Source: Candidatus Eiseniibacteriota bacterium
GTDB taxonomy: Bacteria; Eisenbacteria; RBG-16-71-46; SZUA-252
DNA length: 16,117 nucleotides
Reading direction: 5' to 3'
Assembly (NCBI GenBank): GCA_016880395.1
Contig: JAEHDN010000335.1
Coordinates: 1 to 16,117 of the forward strand
Positions 1 to 9,922 of the stretch are shown here, piece after piece. The notes under the pieces were generated by a model. That model made no database searches. It saw nothing but the letters and a program-made list of their open reading frames with translations, and was not told the origin of the DNA. Numbering within the stretch: the first letter of the stretch is position 1; the number at the start of each line of letters is the position of its first letter. The position numbers were made by a program, and so were the translations under genes.

Positions 1-395
1 ACCAGGTCGCCATCGACGCGACGGCGGCCAGGCTCATGGGGTTCGATCCGATGACGATCAAGTTCATCCGTCTGGCCCACGAGGCCGGTCTGGGGAAGGG
101 CGATCCGAGGGAGATCGACCTCGTCGGGGACGACGTGTCGGACGTCAATCTGGGCTATTCCAGGAACGAGAACACCTTCGCCAGCAAGGGCCAGAAGCTG
201 ATCTACCACGGACCCTTGAAGCCCCTGGAGGGGTTCCTCTTGAGGAGCCCCCTGGTTCCGTGGTCGTATGCGGCCAGCCGGCTCTACCACGACGTGTACT
301 GGTATCCGATGGTGGGGAAGGGGCGAAAACGGTCGATCATGAAGACAGGGTGGGGCAAGCTGTTCCGGGAGTACGAGCCCAAGGGAGTCGAGTGA
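1..395 (+). CDS. DUF362 domain protein, C-terminal part (5' truncated)
   Basis: The reading frame is open from base 3 and ends in TGA at 393-395, so about 130 residues of the C-terminus are visible and the start lies outside the window. The segment with DATAARLMGFDP and, further on, EIDLVGDDVS resembles the end of DUF362-family proteins, where a conserved 'D-x-x-x-x-x-MG-x-x-P' stretch is followed by a 'glG..d...ievvG' segment. The tail is rich in aromatic and basic residues (YHDVYWYPMVGKGRKR), as in longer members of that family. The biochemical role of DUF362 proteins is not firmly established; some members carry iron-sulfur domains, but no cysteine motif is seen in this part. The ATG at 36-38 is internal to the conserved region and is not the start. 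The next gene begins 62 bases downstream behind a strong stem-loop. The family call rests on motif recall, not on a search. Confidence 0.6.
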   Translation, partial: QVAIDATAARLMGFDPMTIKFIRLAHEAGLGKGDPREIDLVGDDVSDVNLGYSRNENTFASKGQKLIYHGPLKPLEGFLLRSPLVPWSYAASRLYHDVYWYPMVGKGRKRSIMKTGWGKLFREYEPKGVE

Positions 396-416
396 CCTAC
401 GCCCGACTCCACGGCG

Positions 417-439
417 GGCCGTCGCGACTCGCGACGGCC
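417..439 (+). other. perfect stem-loop between DUF362 gene and next gene
   Basis: A perfect 10-bp inverted repeat (GGCCGTCGCG at 417-426, CGCGACGGCC at 430-439) surrounds a 3-base ACT loop. No T-run follows, so it is not a classical intrinsic terminator. A second, weaker inverted repeat just upstream (GGAGTCG 384-390, CGACTCC 404-410) overlaps the DUF362 stop codon. The strong hairpin ends five bases before the GGGAGG ribosome-binding site of the next gene. It could therefore act as a 3'-end stabiliser, a weak terminator or a translational control element. Confidence 0.5.
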
Positions 440-457
440 GGACAGGGAGGGATCGTC

Positions 458-1081
458 ATGGACCAGGCTCGCGTCGGCGGTCGAAGCGTGTTCTTCGCTT
501 TGGCCTTGGCGGCCGCCGTTCTACAAGCGGCGCCCGCGCTCGCGCAGGGTGCGCCCGCGGCGGGATCCGCGCCGAATCGCTATGTCGCCGAGGTCGTCGA
601 CTCCATCTTCATGGTCGGGCCGGCTGAGTTCTTCGCGCTCGACCTGCCCACGAATCCCCCAGGGGCCCGCGCCATTCACCTGCTCGGCACGGTGAACATC
701 GCGGACCGGAAGGGGGACATCATCGTGCGCCTCTTCCGCGGACCGGAGTACCAGAACTGGCTGAAGAAACGGGGGGGCGACAAGTCGGGGGCGTTCTTCG
801 TATCGAAGCGTCTCCGCACGATCACGATCGATCAGGACCTGCCCGACGGCCACGTGGTTCTCCTGCTCGACAACGGCTACTCCGTACGCACCCCGAAGCA
901 CGTCCGCACGCAGCTCCAGATCCAGTACGAGCGCGCGGGTGCGGCCCAGGTCTCGGGCGCCTCGTCCCCGCCGAGCGGCTTGACCCTCCCGCCCGCGGAC
1001 GATCTGATCACGCCGCGCGCGAACACGGAGGAGAACACGCCTCCTCCTCCGCCCCCACCGCCCGACGAGGGCGGCCAGTAG
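458..1081 (+). CDS. small secreted protein with predicted beta-sandwich core and polyproline tail
   Basis: This is a 207-residue protein of unknown function. The ATG at 458 is chosen because GGGAGG lies upstream at good spacing and because it gives a clean signal peptide: a basic start (MDQARVGGR), a hydrophobic stretch to about residue 22, and an ALA-Q cleavage site after residue 29. The mature core (about residues 60-150) alternates hydrophobic and polar residues and contains 'DGHVVLLLDNGYS'. This is reminiscent of small beta-sandwich domains that end in a 'G-x-Y-x-L-x-x-D-N-x-x-S' strand. The last 40 residues are low complexity and include eight consecutive prolines before an acidic DEGGQ end, which suggests an exposed, disordered linker. 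It is likely periplasmic or extracellular. It converges with the PhoX-like gene, the two stop codons being only three bases apart. Confidence 0.75.
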   Translation: MDQARVGGRSVFFALALAAAVLQAAPALAQGAPAAGSAPNRYVAEVVDSIFMVGPAEFFALDLPTNPPGARAIHLLGTVNIADRKGDIIVRLFRGPEYQNWLKKRGGDKSGAFFVSKRLRTITIDQDLPDGHVVLLLDNGYSVRTPKHVRTQLQIQYERAGAAQVSGASSPPSGLTLPPADDLITPRANTEENTPPPPPPPPDEGGQ

Positions 1082-1084
1082 GGC

Positions 1085-2530
1085 TCAGCTTCCCTTCGGC
1101 TTCTTGGGCTTGGGCGGAGTCCATCCGGGCCCGCGGAGCAGGAGGATCTGCCCGCTCCCGAGGTTGGTCCAGGGATAGTCCTGCTTCTGGTTGGGCGCCT
1201 GCACCGCGATGAGCCACGTGTCCGCCCCGAAGACGTCGCTCGCATCCACGATCCCCGCGGTCTTCCACACGCCCCCCACGCCTTCCGACAGCATCGCCCC
1301 CTTCGCGTCCAGCTCCACGCACTCGGCCATGAGGTCGAGCCGGCGGGTATCGATGTCGTAGCGCAGGATGCGCGCGGGGTGGAGCCCGCGCACTCCGCCC
1401 GGATCCTCCTGGATCCAGAGATACCGCGGGTCCGCCGCCAGGCCGTCCGGCCGGTACACGTCGTCCCCCTCGTCGGCGTCCAGGATCACGCGGAGCTCGC
1501 TCACGCGTGTCGGGTCGAACGGATCCAGCTCCACCCGGTAGATCCGCCCTCCGCCCGTCACGGCCCGGCCCGTCCTCGGGTCGAAGAAGCCGGCCTCGCC
1601 CGCGTCCGAGAAGTAGAACGTGTTGGGCTGGCTCCGGTCGGTCGCCGCGTCCTTGAGCCGCACGAAGTTCATGCAGCCGAGTGCCTGCGCGCGCGCCTCG
1701 ATCCGATCCGAGGATGCCCAGTCGTTCCCGAACGTCGCGTCGATCGGAACGAACGAGCCGGCGATGGACCGCGACCGCCCCGCGCGCGAGCTGAGCCGCG
1801 TGTTGTCCCGTCCGGGATCGGCGCGAAAGACGTAGAGCTGTCCGCGGCCCTGGAGGAGAGCCGTGTCGTTGTCGGCGAGAAAGAGGTAGAGCTGGGACTC
1901 GCCCGGCAGGTCGTCCTCGGTCAGCACGAGCGCCATGCGGCCGGTCGACGTCGTCACGACGGCGGACCCGGAGTGGGCGAAGCGGCCCAGCCAGGGAAGG
2001 TTCGTGACCGTTCCGTCGCGCGTGTCGACGGCCGCCGCGAGGCCGTGTCCCGGGCCGTCGATCGCCTGCTCGCCGACGAGGAACTTGGGGACGAGGAATC
2101 CGTCACGCGCCGCCCCGACGGTGGCGGCGCCGAAGCGGGAGTAGCCGTCCTGGCCCTCGATGAGCAGGTCGCCGGCGAGCGCGCCCGTATTCCGGACGTC
2201 GATCGCGATGCGGGACACGCGCGCGCCGCCGATGTACGGATCCCACGGCAGTTCGTGCGTGACGTAGATCTCGGCAATCCCGGGATTCGTCGGCAGCACG
2301 CCGAGCCCGGCCGGCATCGGCGGGAAGACGTACGGAACCGTCGCGGTGTCCGACACCGCGAGGGTGTCGCCGACCGTCAGGATGGGGACGACCGAGACGT
2401 CCTCCCGCAGTGGCCGCACCATGGGAGGCGCCGTCGTGCGGATCCCCGCTCCCGGGCCGGGCACGAGGGGTCCGTGCGTGAAGCCGCAGGTCGCGAGGCA
2501 GAGGAGCAGGGCGGCAGCGGTGCGTGCGAT
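1085..2530 (-). CDS. exported PhoX/DUF839-like protein, apparent ATC start
   Basis: This is the last gene of the minus-strand operon (481 residues). The N-terminus from the ATC at 2530-2528 reads as a signal peptide (ARTAAALLLCLATCGF). An AAGGAG ribosome-binding site (2543-2538) sits seven bases upstream, yet no ATG, GTG or TTG is in frame there; the first in-frame ATG (2422) would remove the signal peptide. The middle part has YVTHELPWDP (about residues 75-85). Later come an N-x-F-Y-F-S-D-A-G-E-A-G-F-F-D segment, a G-G-x-I-Y-R-V-E-L-D strand, and RPDGLAADPRYLWIQEDPGG. This order (a 'THE' element, 'pn.fyFsd', 'gg.iyrl', 'PDgl..d....l.ED') resembles the beta-propeller of PhoX-type alkaline phosphatases and DUF839 proteins. 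Whether it is an active phosphatase is unknown, because the metal ligands cannot be assigned by eye. The tail is Lys/Pro-rich (KPKKPKGS). It is probably periplasmic. Confidence 0.65.
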   Translation of the reverse strand: MARTAAALLLCLATCGFTHGPLVPGPGAGIRTTAPPMVRPLREDVSVVPILTVGDTLAVSDTATVPYVFPPMPAGLGVLPTNPGIAEIYVTHELPWDPYIGGARVSRIAIDVRNTGALAGDLLIEGQDGYSRFGAATVGAARDGFLVPKFLVGEQAIDGPGHGLAAAVDTRDGTVTNLPWLGRFAHSGSAVVTTSTGRMALVLTEDDLPGESQLYLFLADNDTALLQGRGQLYVFRADPGRDNTRLSSRAGRSRSIAGSFVPIDATFGNDWASSDRIEARAQALGCMNFVRLKDAATDRSQPNTFYFSDAGEAGFFDPRTGRAVTGGGRIYRVELDPFDPTRVSELRVILDADEGDDVYRPDGLAADPRYLWIQEDPGGVRGLHPARILRYDIDTRRLDLMAECVELDAKGAMLSEGVGGVWKTAGIVDASDVFGADTWLIAVQAPNQKQDYPWTNLGSGQILLLRGPGWTPPKPKKPKGS

Positions 2531-2537
2531 CGCGTCA

Positions 2538-2543
2538 CTCCTT
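2538..2543 (-). promoter_or_regulatory. ribosome-binding site supporting ATC start
   Basis: AAGGAG on the minus strand lies seven bases before the ATC at 2530-2528 and eight bases after the stop codon of the upstream gene (2553-2551). It is a near-consensus site at ideal spacing, with no standard start codon in the correct frame. It is the main reason for starting the PhoX-like gene at ATC. Confidence 0.55.
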
Positions 2544-2550
2544 GTGGATG

Positions 2551-3063
2551 CTAGTCGGTCCCGCCCGCGGCCTCGGGGCCGGCCGAGCTGTCGGGCCCGC
2601 CCGTGGCCGCGCCCGGCGCCGGCTTGTACGCGCCGTTTTCGCGCCGCACGACCTCGTAGGGCGCGCCCCCTTCGCCGCCGTCGTTGTAGTAGACGAGGGT
2701 GACGTCGGTGTCGGACAGGTCGAGCCCGTGCTGCCGCTTGGCGTACGGAAAGACGAACTGGCGCACGGACTGGAGGAAGCTGTCCAGCTCGCGCTCGGCG
2801 CCGGGCACGTCCGAGGCGCTTCCGACCACGTTGGCCACGATTCGGCTGTCCTTCCGATCGTAGTACACCAGGGTGCTCGCCTCGAGTCCCGCCACGACGC
2901 GGAGGATTCCCGACATGCGCGTGGCCACGTCGTCCCCGACGAGGTAGGCGTAGGGGTGGGAGAGGCTCTTCTTCTGCGCGCATGCGTAGGTGGCGGTGAT
3001 CGCCAGAAGCACGAGGGCCGCGGCCAGGATGCGCGCCGCGCGGGAGCGATGGATTGGGCTCAT
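2551..3063 (-). CDS. small exported protein of unknown function
   Basis: This is a 170-residue protein that I do not recognise. The N-terminus is a clear export signal: basic residues up to R11, then a hydrophobic stretch (ILAAALVLLAITAT), then YACAQ. Cleavage after ACA (residue 29) by signal peptidase I is plausible; a lipoprotein processed at Cys28 is possible, but the residues before it do not fit the lipobox well. The body (about 31-130) mixes charged helices and short strands (STLVYYDRKDSRIVANVVG; DTDVTLVYYNDGG). The last 40 residues are Gly/Ala/Pro-rich and likely disordered. Its ATG overlaps the epimerase stop codon (ATGA, 3063-3060), so it is probably translated by coupling to the epimerase and belongs to the same operon. 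Confidence 0.7.
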   Translation of the reverse strand: MSPIHRSRAARILAAALVLLAITATYACAQKKSLSHPYAYLVGDDVATRMSGILRVVAGLEASTLVYYDRKDSRIVANVVGSASDVPGAERELDSFLQSVRQFVFPYAKRQHGLDLSDTDVTLVYYNDGGEGGAPYEVVRRENGAYKPAPGAATGGPDSSAGPEAAGGTD

Positions 3064-3479
3064 GGAGTCCTCCGTTCGCAGAATTCAACCAGGACGCCCC
3101 CGAGCGACCGGGGGTGGAGAAACGCGATGCGCGTGCCGTGGCTTCCGGAACGCGGGGTCTTGTCGACGAGGTCGAGACCGACCTCGGACGCGTGTCGGAG
3201 TGCGGCGTCGATGTCGGGAACGAGGAAGGAGAGATGGTGGATGCCCTCGCCCCGGCGCTCGAGGAACCGGGAGACCGTGGACTCGGGTGAGGTCGGCTCG
3301 AGCAGCTCGAGCAGGGACGATCCTCCGCGTAGGAAGGCGATCCGGAGGTGCATGGACTCGAGGATCTCGGTGCTCTCGAGCGTGAACCCGAGTCGTGACC
3401 ACGCGGCGACCGCCGGATCGAGCGAGTGGACCGCGATCCCGACGTGCGCGAGGCCGAGGATCGCGGGATCGGCCGTCAC
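3060..3479 (-). CDS. mce: methylmalonyl-CoA epimerase
   Basis: This 139-residue VOC-fold enzyme interconverts (S)- and (R)-methylmalonyl-CoA, the step between propionyl-CoA carboxylase and the mutase. What is seen: AHVGIAV near the N-terminus (His12, metal ligand position), SLLELLEP (Glu59), GIHHLSFLVPDIDAAL (His81/82) and LHPRSLGGVLVEFCE near the end (Glu132). These are two beta-alpha-beta-beta-beta modules in the typical epimerase arrangement and length. The GTG start at 3479 overlaps the uppP stop codon (GTGA, 3479-3476). The ATG of the next gene overlaps its own stop. Its presence in one operon with carboxylase and mutase genes supports this call over a generic glyoxalase. Confidence 0.9.
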   Translation of the reverse strand: MTADPAILGLAHVGIAVHSLDPAVAAWSRLGFTLESTEILESMHLRIAFLRGGSSLLELLEPTSPESTVSRFLERRGEGIHHLSFLVPDIDAALRHASEVGLDLVDKTPRSGSHGTRIAFLHPRSLGGVLVEFCERRTP

Positions 3480-4333
3480 GGGGCTCCCGCGCCCGCGCCC
3501 CGGCCGCCGTGGTGCCAGAGCAGGACGATCACCAAGGCGCCGAGCGCGATCCGGTACCAGCCGAAGGGCTCGAGCCCGCGCCGCGTCACGTAGCGGAGGA
3601 ATCCGCGGATCGCGATCACGGCGACGATCGCGGAGACGACGAGCCCGACCACGAGCGGACCCGGGCCGCCGATCGCGGGGCCGGTCAGCTCCTCGTGGTG
3701 CTGGACCAGATCGAAGAGCGTCGCCATGCCGAGCGTGGGGAGCGCGAGGAGGAAGGAGAACTCCGCCGCCGCGACGGGCGTGGCGCCCAGCACGAGCGCG
3801 GCGAGGATGGTCGCCATGGCGCGCGAGGTGCCGGGCCAGAGCGAGAAGCACTGCGCGAGACCGATGAGGAATGCCGCAGAGAGCGGGAGATCGTCGAGGC
3901 CGAACCGCGGCTTCACGCCCGGCGTGCGATCTCGCTCGCGCATCCACCGCGCGACGAACAGGATGAGGAGCCCGCCGGCGATCAGCGCGATCGCGACGGG
4001 GCGGGGCCCGAAGAGGTGCGCCTTGATCCACTTGTGCGTCGCGAGGCCGACGAGCGCCGCCGGGAGGAAGGCGACGATCAGCTTGACGAGCAGCGCGCGG
4101 CCGCGCGAGCCCGGCTGGGCGAGGCCGGTGAAGAGGCTCAGGACGCGGTCGCGATAGAGCCACACGACCGCGAGCAGCGCGCCCGCCTGGATCACGATCT
4201 CGAACGCGTTCATCTCGCCCCCGACGAGGCCCATCGCGTGGGCCGCGAGGATGAGATGCCCGGTGGAGGAGACGGGGAGGAACTCGGTGAGCCCCTCCAC
4301 CGCGCCGAGGATGGCGGCCTGGAACAGGTTCAT
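3476..4333 (-). CDS. uppP: undecaprenyl-diphosphatase
   Basis: This 285-residue integral membrane enzyme (BacA/UppP family) dephosphorylates undecaprenyl pyrophosphate to recycle the lipid carrier used for peptidoglycan and surface polysaccharides. Overexpression is known to confer bacitracin resistance. What is seen: the N-terminal family signature EGLTEFLPVSSTGHLIL (residues 13-29, with Glu13, Glu17, Ser22/23 and His26) and the second signature WPGTSRA with Arg171, where the usual form is PGxSRS. Several hydrophobic segments follow, and the length is usual for the family. The ATG at 4333 lies 45 bases after the mutase stop, with a modest GGGGGGAA site upstream. Its stop overlaps the epimerase start (GTGA). 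Finding it between mutase and epimerase genes is unusual, because the enzymes have no shared pathway. Confidence 0.95.
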   Translation of the reverse strand: MNLFQAAILGAVEGLTEFLPVSSTGHLILAAHAMGLVGGEMNAFEIVIQAGALLAVVWLYRDRVLSLFTGLAQPGSRGRALLVKLIVAFLPAALVGLATHKWIKAHLFGPRPVAIALIAGGLLILFVARWMRERDRTPGVKPRFGLDDLPLSAAFLIGLAQCFSLWPGTSRAMATILAALVLGATPVAAAEFSFLLALPTLGMATLFDLVQHHEELTGPAIGGPGPLVVGLVVSAIVAVIAIRGFLRYVTRRGLEPFGWYRIALGALVIVLLWHHGGRGAGAGAP

Positions 4334-4378
4334 GTCGGGTTCCCCCCGAGTTTGGAAGCGCGCCCGCGGCGCGTGCGC

Positions 4379-5881
<1,503 letters not shown>

Positions 5882-5882
5882 G

Positions 5883-6386
5883 TCAGCCCTCCTCGGGGCG
5901 GATGGTGAGGAGGAGCGCTCCCGACTCCACGCTGCTCCCCGCGGCGCCGCGCACCGCCGCGACGCGACCCGCGAGGGGCGCCGTGAGCGCGTTCTGCATC
6001 TTCATCGCCTCGACGACGACGATCGGCTGTCCCGCCTCGACGACTTCCCCCTCCTCGACCATGATCTCGACGACCAGGCCGGGCATCGGCGCATGCAGCT
6101 CGCCGCGCGCCTGATCGGCGCCGCCCCCCCGGCGCGTCACCCTGGGAGCGCGCGGATCGCGGGTGCGGTAGACGTAGGTTCGGCCCTCGAGCTGGACCAC
6201 GAGGTCGAGCCCCTGCCGCCGTACCGCGGCCTCGATGGGGCGATCGTCGATTCGCACCCGCATCGCGGCGCCGAAGACGCCCTCGACCCGATGCTCGCGC
6301 CCGTCGATCGAGACGACGTACCCCTCGCCGTTCGGCGTCACCTCGGCCGCGAGATCCTGCCCGTCCCGGCTCAGCACCACGCTCAT
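5883..6386 (-). CDS. biotin carboxyl carrier protein of acyl-CoA carboxylase (BT-like plus BCCP domains)
   Basis: This 167-residue protein carries the biotin that shuttles carboxyl groups between the biotin carboxylase and carboxyltransferase subunits encoded upstream. The C-terminal part (about residues 95-165) is a biotinyl/lipoyl domain: APMPGLV, the EAMKMQN biotinylation motif with Lys129, and a regular strand pattern to the end. Residues 1-90 form a small beta-rich region (DGREHRVEG, LEGRTYVYRTRD) similar to the BT linker domain found between the biotin carboxylase and BCCP in propionyl-CoA carboxylase alpha chains. It therefore looks like the detached C-terminal part of a PccA-type protein. 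Its ATG overlaps the biotin carboxylase stop codon (ATGA, 6386-6383), so equimolar, coupled translation is likely. Confidence 0.9.
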   Translation of the reverse strand: MSVVLSRDGQDLAAEVTPNGEGYVVSIDGREHRVEGVFGAAMRVRIDDRPIEAAVRRQGLDLVVQLEGRTYVYRTRDPRAPRVTRRGGGADQARGELHAPMPGLVVEIMVEEGEVVEAGQPIVVVEAMKMQNALTAPLAGRVAAVRGAAGSSVESGALLLTIRPEEG

Positions 6387-8074
6387 CGGCGCCCGCCCGT
6401 CGTGCCGGTCCGGAATCCGGAGAGCGCCGCGCGCCAGCGGCTCGTGGTTGTAACCGAGGGGGTCGTCATGGGCCGCCGATCCCCACCGTCGTCCGCCGTG
6501 ACGCTCGGCTGCGAGGCGTCCCTGGCGGGAGCCGCGTCCAGCACGGGCCGCCTCGCCTCGATCTCCGCGAACAGGGTGGCGAGCACGGCCGCGTCCTCCT
6601 CCGCCCGAGCGCGGTCCGCCGGATCGGCGCGCCGGAAGTTGTGGGCGAGAAAGCTCGTGTCGTAGTCGCCCTGGACGAAGGCTTCCTGCTCGAGGAGCCA
6701 GCGATGGAAGGGAAGCGTGGTGCGGATCCCCTCGAGCGCGGACTCGCGGAGCGCGCGGCGTGCGCGCGCGATCGCGCGCGGACGGTCGGAGGCCCAGACG
6801 ATGATCTTGCCAACGAGCGGATCGTAGTGGACCGGCACGGCCCCGCCCGATCGAACGCCGAAGTCGCAGCGCACGCCCGGGCCGGACGGCAGCTCGAGCC
6901 GGGTCACGGTGCCCGCGTCGGGGAGGAAGCCCTGATCGGGATCCTCGGCGTAGACGCGGAACTCGAGCGAGGCTCCCTCGGGCCGCACGTCCGCCTGCGT
7001 CAGCTCGAGCCGCTCTCCCTGCGCGATCCGGATCTGCTCGCGCACGAGGTCCAGGCCGAGCACCATCTCGGTGACCGGGTGCTCCACCTGGAGCCGCGCG
7101 TTCATCTCGAGGAAGTAGAAGCGGCCCTGGCGGTCCATGAGGAACTCCGCCGTGCCGGCGTTGGTGTATCCACCCGCCTTGGCGACCGCGACGGCGAGTC
7201 CCAGGAGCTCCTTGCGTCGCGCCGGGTCGAGCGCGGGGGACGGAGTCTCCTCGACCACCTTTTGATGCCGCCGCTGCACCGAGCAGTCCCGCTCGCCGAG
7301 CGCGAGCACGGTCCCGTGGCGGTCGGCGAGGATCTGCACCTCGATGTGTCGCGGACGCTCGAGCCATCGCTCGAGGTAGAGCCGGTCGTCGCCGAACGCG
7401 CCGCGAGCCTCGCCCTGCGTGAGACGCACCGCCTGCTCGAACTCCGCGGCGGCGTTCACGCGGCGCATGCCCTTGCCGCCCCCGCCGGCCGCGGCCTTGA
7501 GCACGACCGGGTAGCCGATCGTATCCGCCGCTCGCCGGAGCTCCGCCGGGTCGCTCACGGGACCCTCGGTGCCGGGGAGCACGGGGACTCCCGAGCGGAT
7601 CGCGAGAGCCCGCGCGCTCACCTTGTCTCCGAGCGCACGGGTCGCCGCGGGGCTCGGTCCGATCCAGACGAGCCCGGCCTGCTCCACCCGCTCCGCGAAG
7701 TCGGCCGATTCCGCGAGGAAGCCGTACCCGGGATGGATGGCGTCTGCGCCGGCCGCGCGTGCGGTCTCGATCACGCGCGCGGCATCGAGATAGCTCTGCG
7801 ATGCGGGGGCCGGGCCGATGCGGTACGCGACGTCGGCCGCGAACACGTGCGGCGCGTCCCGATCCGCGTCGGAAAACACCGCCACCGATCGAAGTCCCAT
7901 CTCACGGAGCGTGCGGCAGATGCGGATCGCGATCTCGCCTCGGTTGAGGACGAGCACGCTCCGGATGGGAGACGAGGTCTTGGCGGCCTTCGAGGTATCC
8001 CGCTTCGCCGCACTCGGAGCGTTCGGTTTGGCGGCCCTCGGTCTGGAGGTGGAGCGCTTCGCGGGGGTGGGCAT
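6383..8074 (-). CDS. acyl-CoA (propionyl-CoA) carboxylase, biotin carboxylase subunit
   Basis: This 563-residue subunit carboxylates biotin using ATP and bicarbonate. What is seen: the N-terminal biotin carboxylase fold from about residue 37 (VLVLNRGEIAIRI), HPGYGFLAE (114-122), the ATP-grasp glycine loop KAAAGGGGKGMR (193-204), and FLEMNARLQVEHPVTE (321-336) with the catalytic Glu and Arg. The core ends near residue 490 and is followed by a low-complexity tail ending in a 'SRWRAA' element like that preceding the BT domain in intact PccA. Residues 2-36 are an unusual Lys/Ala/Ser/Pro/Arg-rich extension before the fold. The ATG at 8074 has GGAG about eight bases upstream and lies 22 bases after the carboxyltransferase stop. 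Propionyl-CoA is inferred as substrate from the mutase and epimerase genes nearby. Confidence 0.92.
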   Translation of the reverse strand: MPTPAKRSTSRPRAAKPNAPSAAKRDTSKAAKTSSPIRSVLVLNRGEIAIRICRTLREMGLRSVAVFSDADRDAPHVFAADVAYRIGPAPASQSYLDAARVIETARAAGADAIHPGYGFLAESADFAERVEQAGLVWIGPSPAATRALGDKVSARALAIRSGVPVLPGTEGPVSDPAELRRAADTIGYPVVLKAAAGGGGKGMRRVNAAAEFEQAVRLTQGEARGAFGDDRLYLERWLERPRHIEVQILADRHGTVLALGERDCSVQRRHQKVVEETPSPALDPARRKELLGLAVAVAKAGGYTNAGTAEFLMDRQGRFYFLEMNARLQVEHPVTEMVLGLDLVREQIRIAQGERLELTQADVRPEGASLEFRVYAEDPDQGFLPDAGTVTRLELPSGPGVRCDFGVRSGGAVPVHYDPLVGKIIVWASDRPRAIARARRALRESALEGIRTTLPFHRWLLEQEAFVQGDYDTSFLAHNFRRADPADRARAEEDAAVLATLFAEIEARRPVLDAAPARDASQPSVTADDGGDRRPMTTPSVTTTSRWRAALSGFRTGTTGGRR

Positions 8075-8096
8075 GTCGGGGCTCCGGATCCCGGTC

Positions 8097-9647
<1,551 letters not shown>

Positions 9648-9654
9648 GACGTGG

Positions 9655-9658
9655 CTCC
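9655..9658 (-). promoter_or_regulatory. ribosome-binding site for the proposed CTG start of pccB
   Basis: GGAG on the minus strand lies seven bases before the CTG at 9647-9645. It is the only Shine-Dalgarno-like sequence between the predicted transcription start and the first conserved residues of the protein, and so it decides the start proposed here. Confidence 0.4.
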
Positions 9659-9694
9659 AGGGGGTTGGAGACGATGTCGGGACAAGCGCGTCGA

Positions 9695-9723
9695 ATCCTA
9701 TCGAAAGCCCCGGCCGGGCGCAA
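9695..9723 (-). promoter_or_regulatory. sigma70-like promoter of the propionyl-CoA operon
   Basis: On the minus strand, TTGCGC (9723-9718) is followed after exactly 17 bases by TAGGAT (9700-9695). This matches the -35 and -10 consensus at three and four of six positions with ideal spacing. Transcription would start near 9688, about 40 bases before the proposed CTG start of pccB. It could serve all eight downstream genes, which have no clear gap until 1085. Confidence 0.5.
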
Positions 9724-9764
9724 TCGAAGGTGCGCCTGCCATTTCCGGCCGGGGACCGCGCCAA

Positions 9765-9922
9765 TATGTCAGACGAGCTGCACGTCCGCCACGCGCGTCC
9801 AGCGAGTTAAGGCAGCTCAACTAACTGCCGCCCCCCGCTGCAATTACGTGACTTAGCCGGGAACGACATGCTTTATCGCCTTTCGGGCCCCGCATGGCGC
9901 GGGGGGTGCATTACGGGGGAGC
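9765..9922. other. divergent intergenic region with inverted repeats
   Basis: This region separates the carboxylase operon (minus) from the guanylyltransferase gene (plus). It has a local AT-richer patch holding AGTTA (9805-9809) and TAACT (9822-9826) in inverted orientation, 12 bases apart. Overlapping it is a second inverted pair, GGCAG (9811-9815) and CTGCC (9825-9829). This is a possible operator, or a hairpin. A GC-rich stem-loop (CCCCGC 9888-9893, GCGGGG 9899-9904) lies in the probable leader of the plus-strand gene. I see no convincing plus-strand promoter; an extended -10-like TGCTTTATC at 9869-9877 is weak. Confidence 0.35.

Noticed and set aside
417..439. Intrinsic terminator at the strong hairpin
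   Set aside because: No run of T follows the stem on either strand, so it is listed only as a stem-loop.
1085..3088. Single 667-codon minus-strand protein covering the PhoX-like gene and beyond
   Set aside because: The part before about 2530 is out of frame with the small exported protein and lacks motifs; the signal peptide and ribosome-binding site mark the real start.
2524..3867. Long plus-strand open frame (447 codons) opposite the operon
   Set aside because: It lies antisense to four well-supported genes, is extremely Arg-rich, has no recognisable motif, and is explained by the high GC content.
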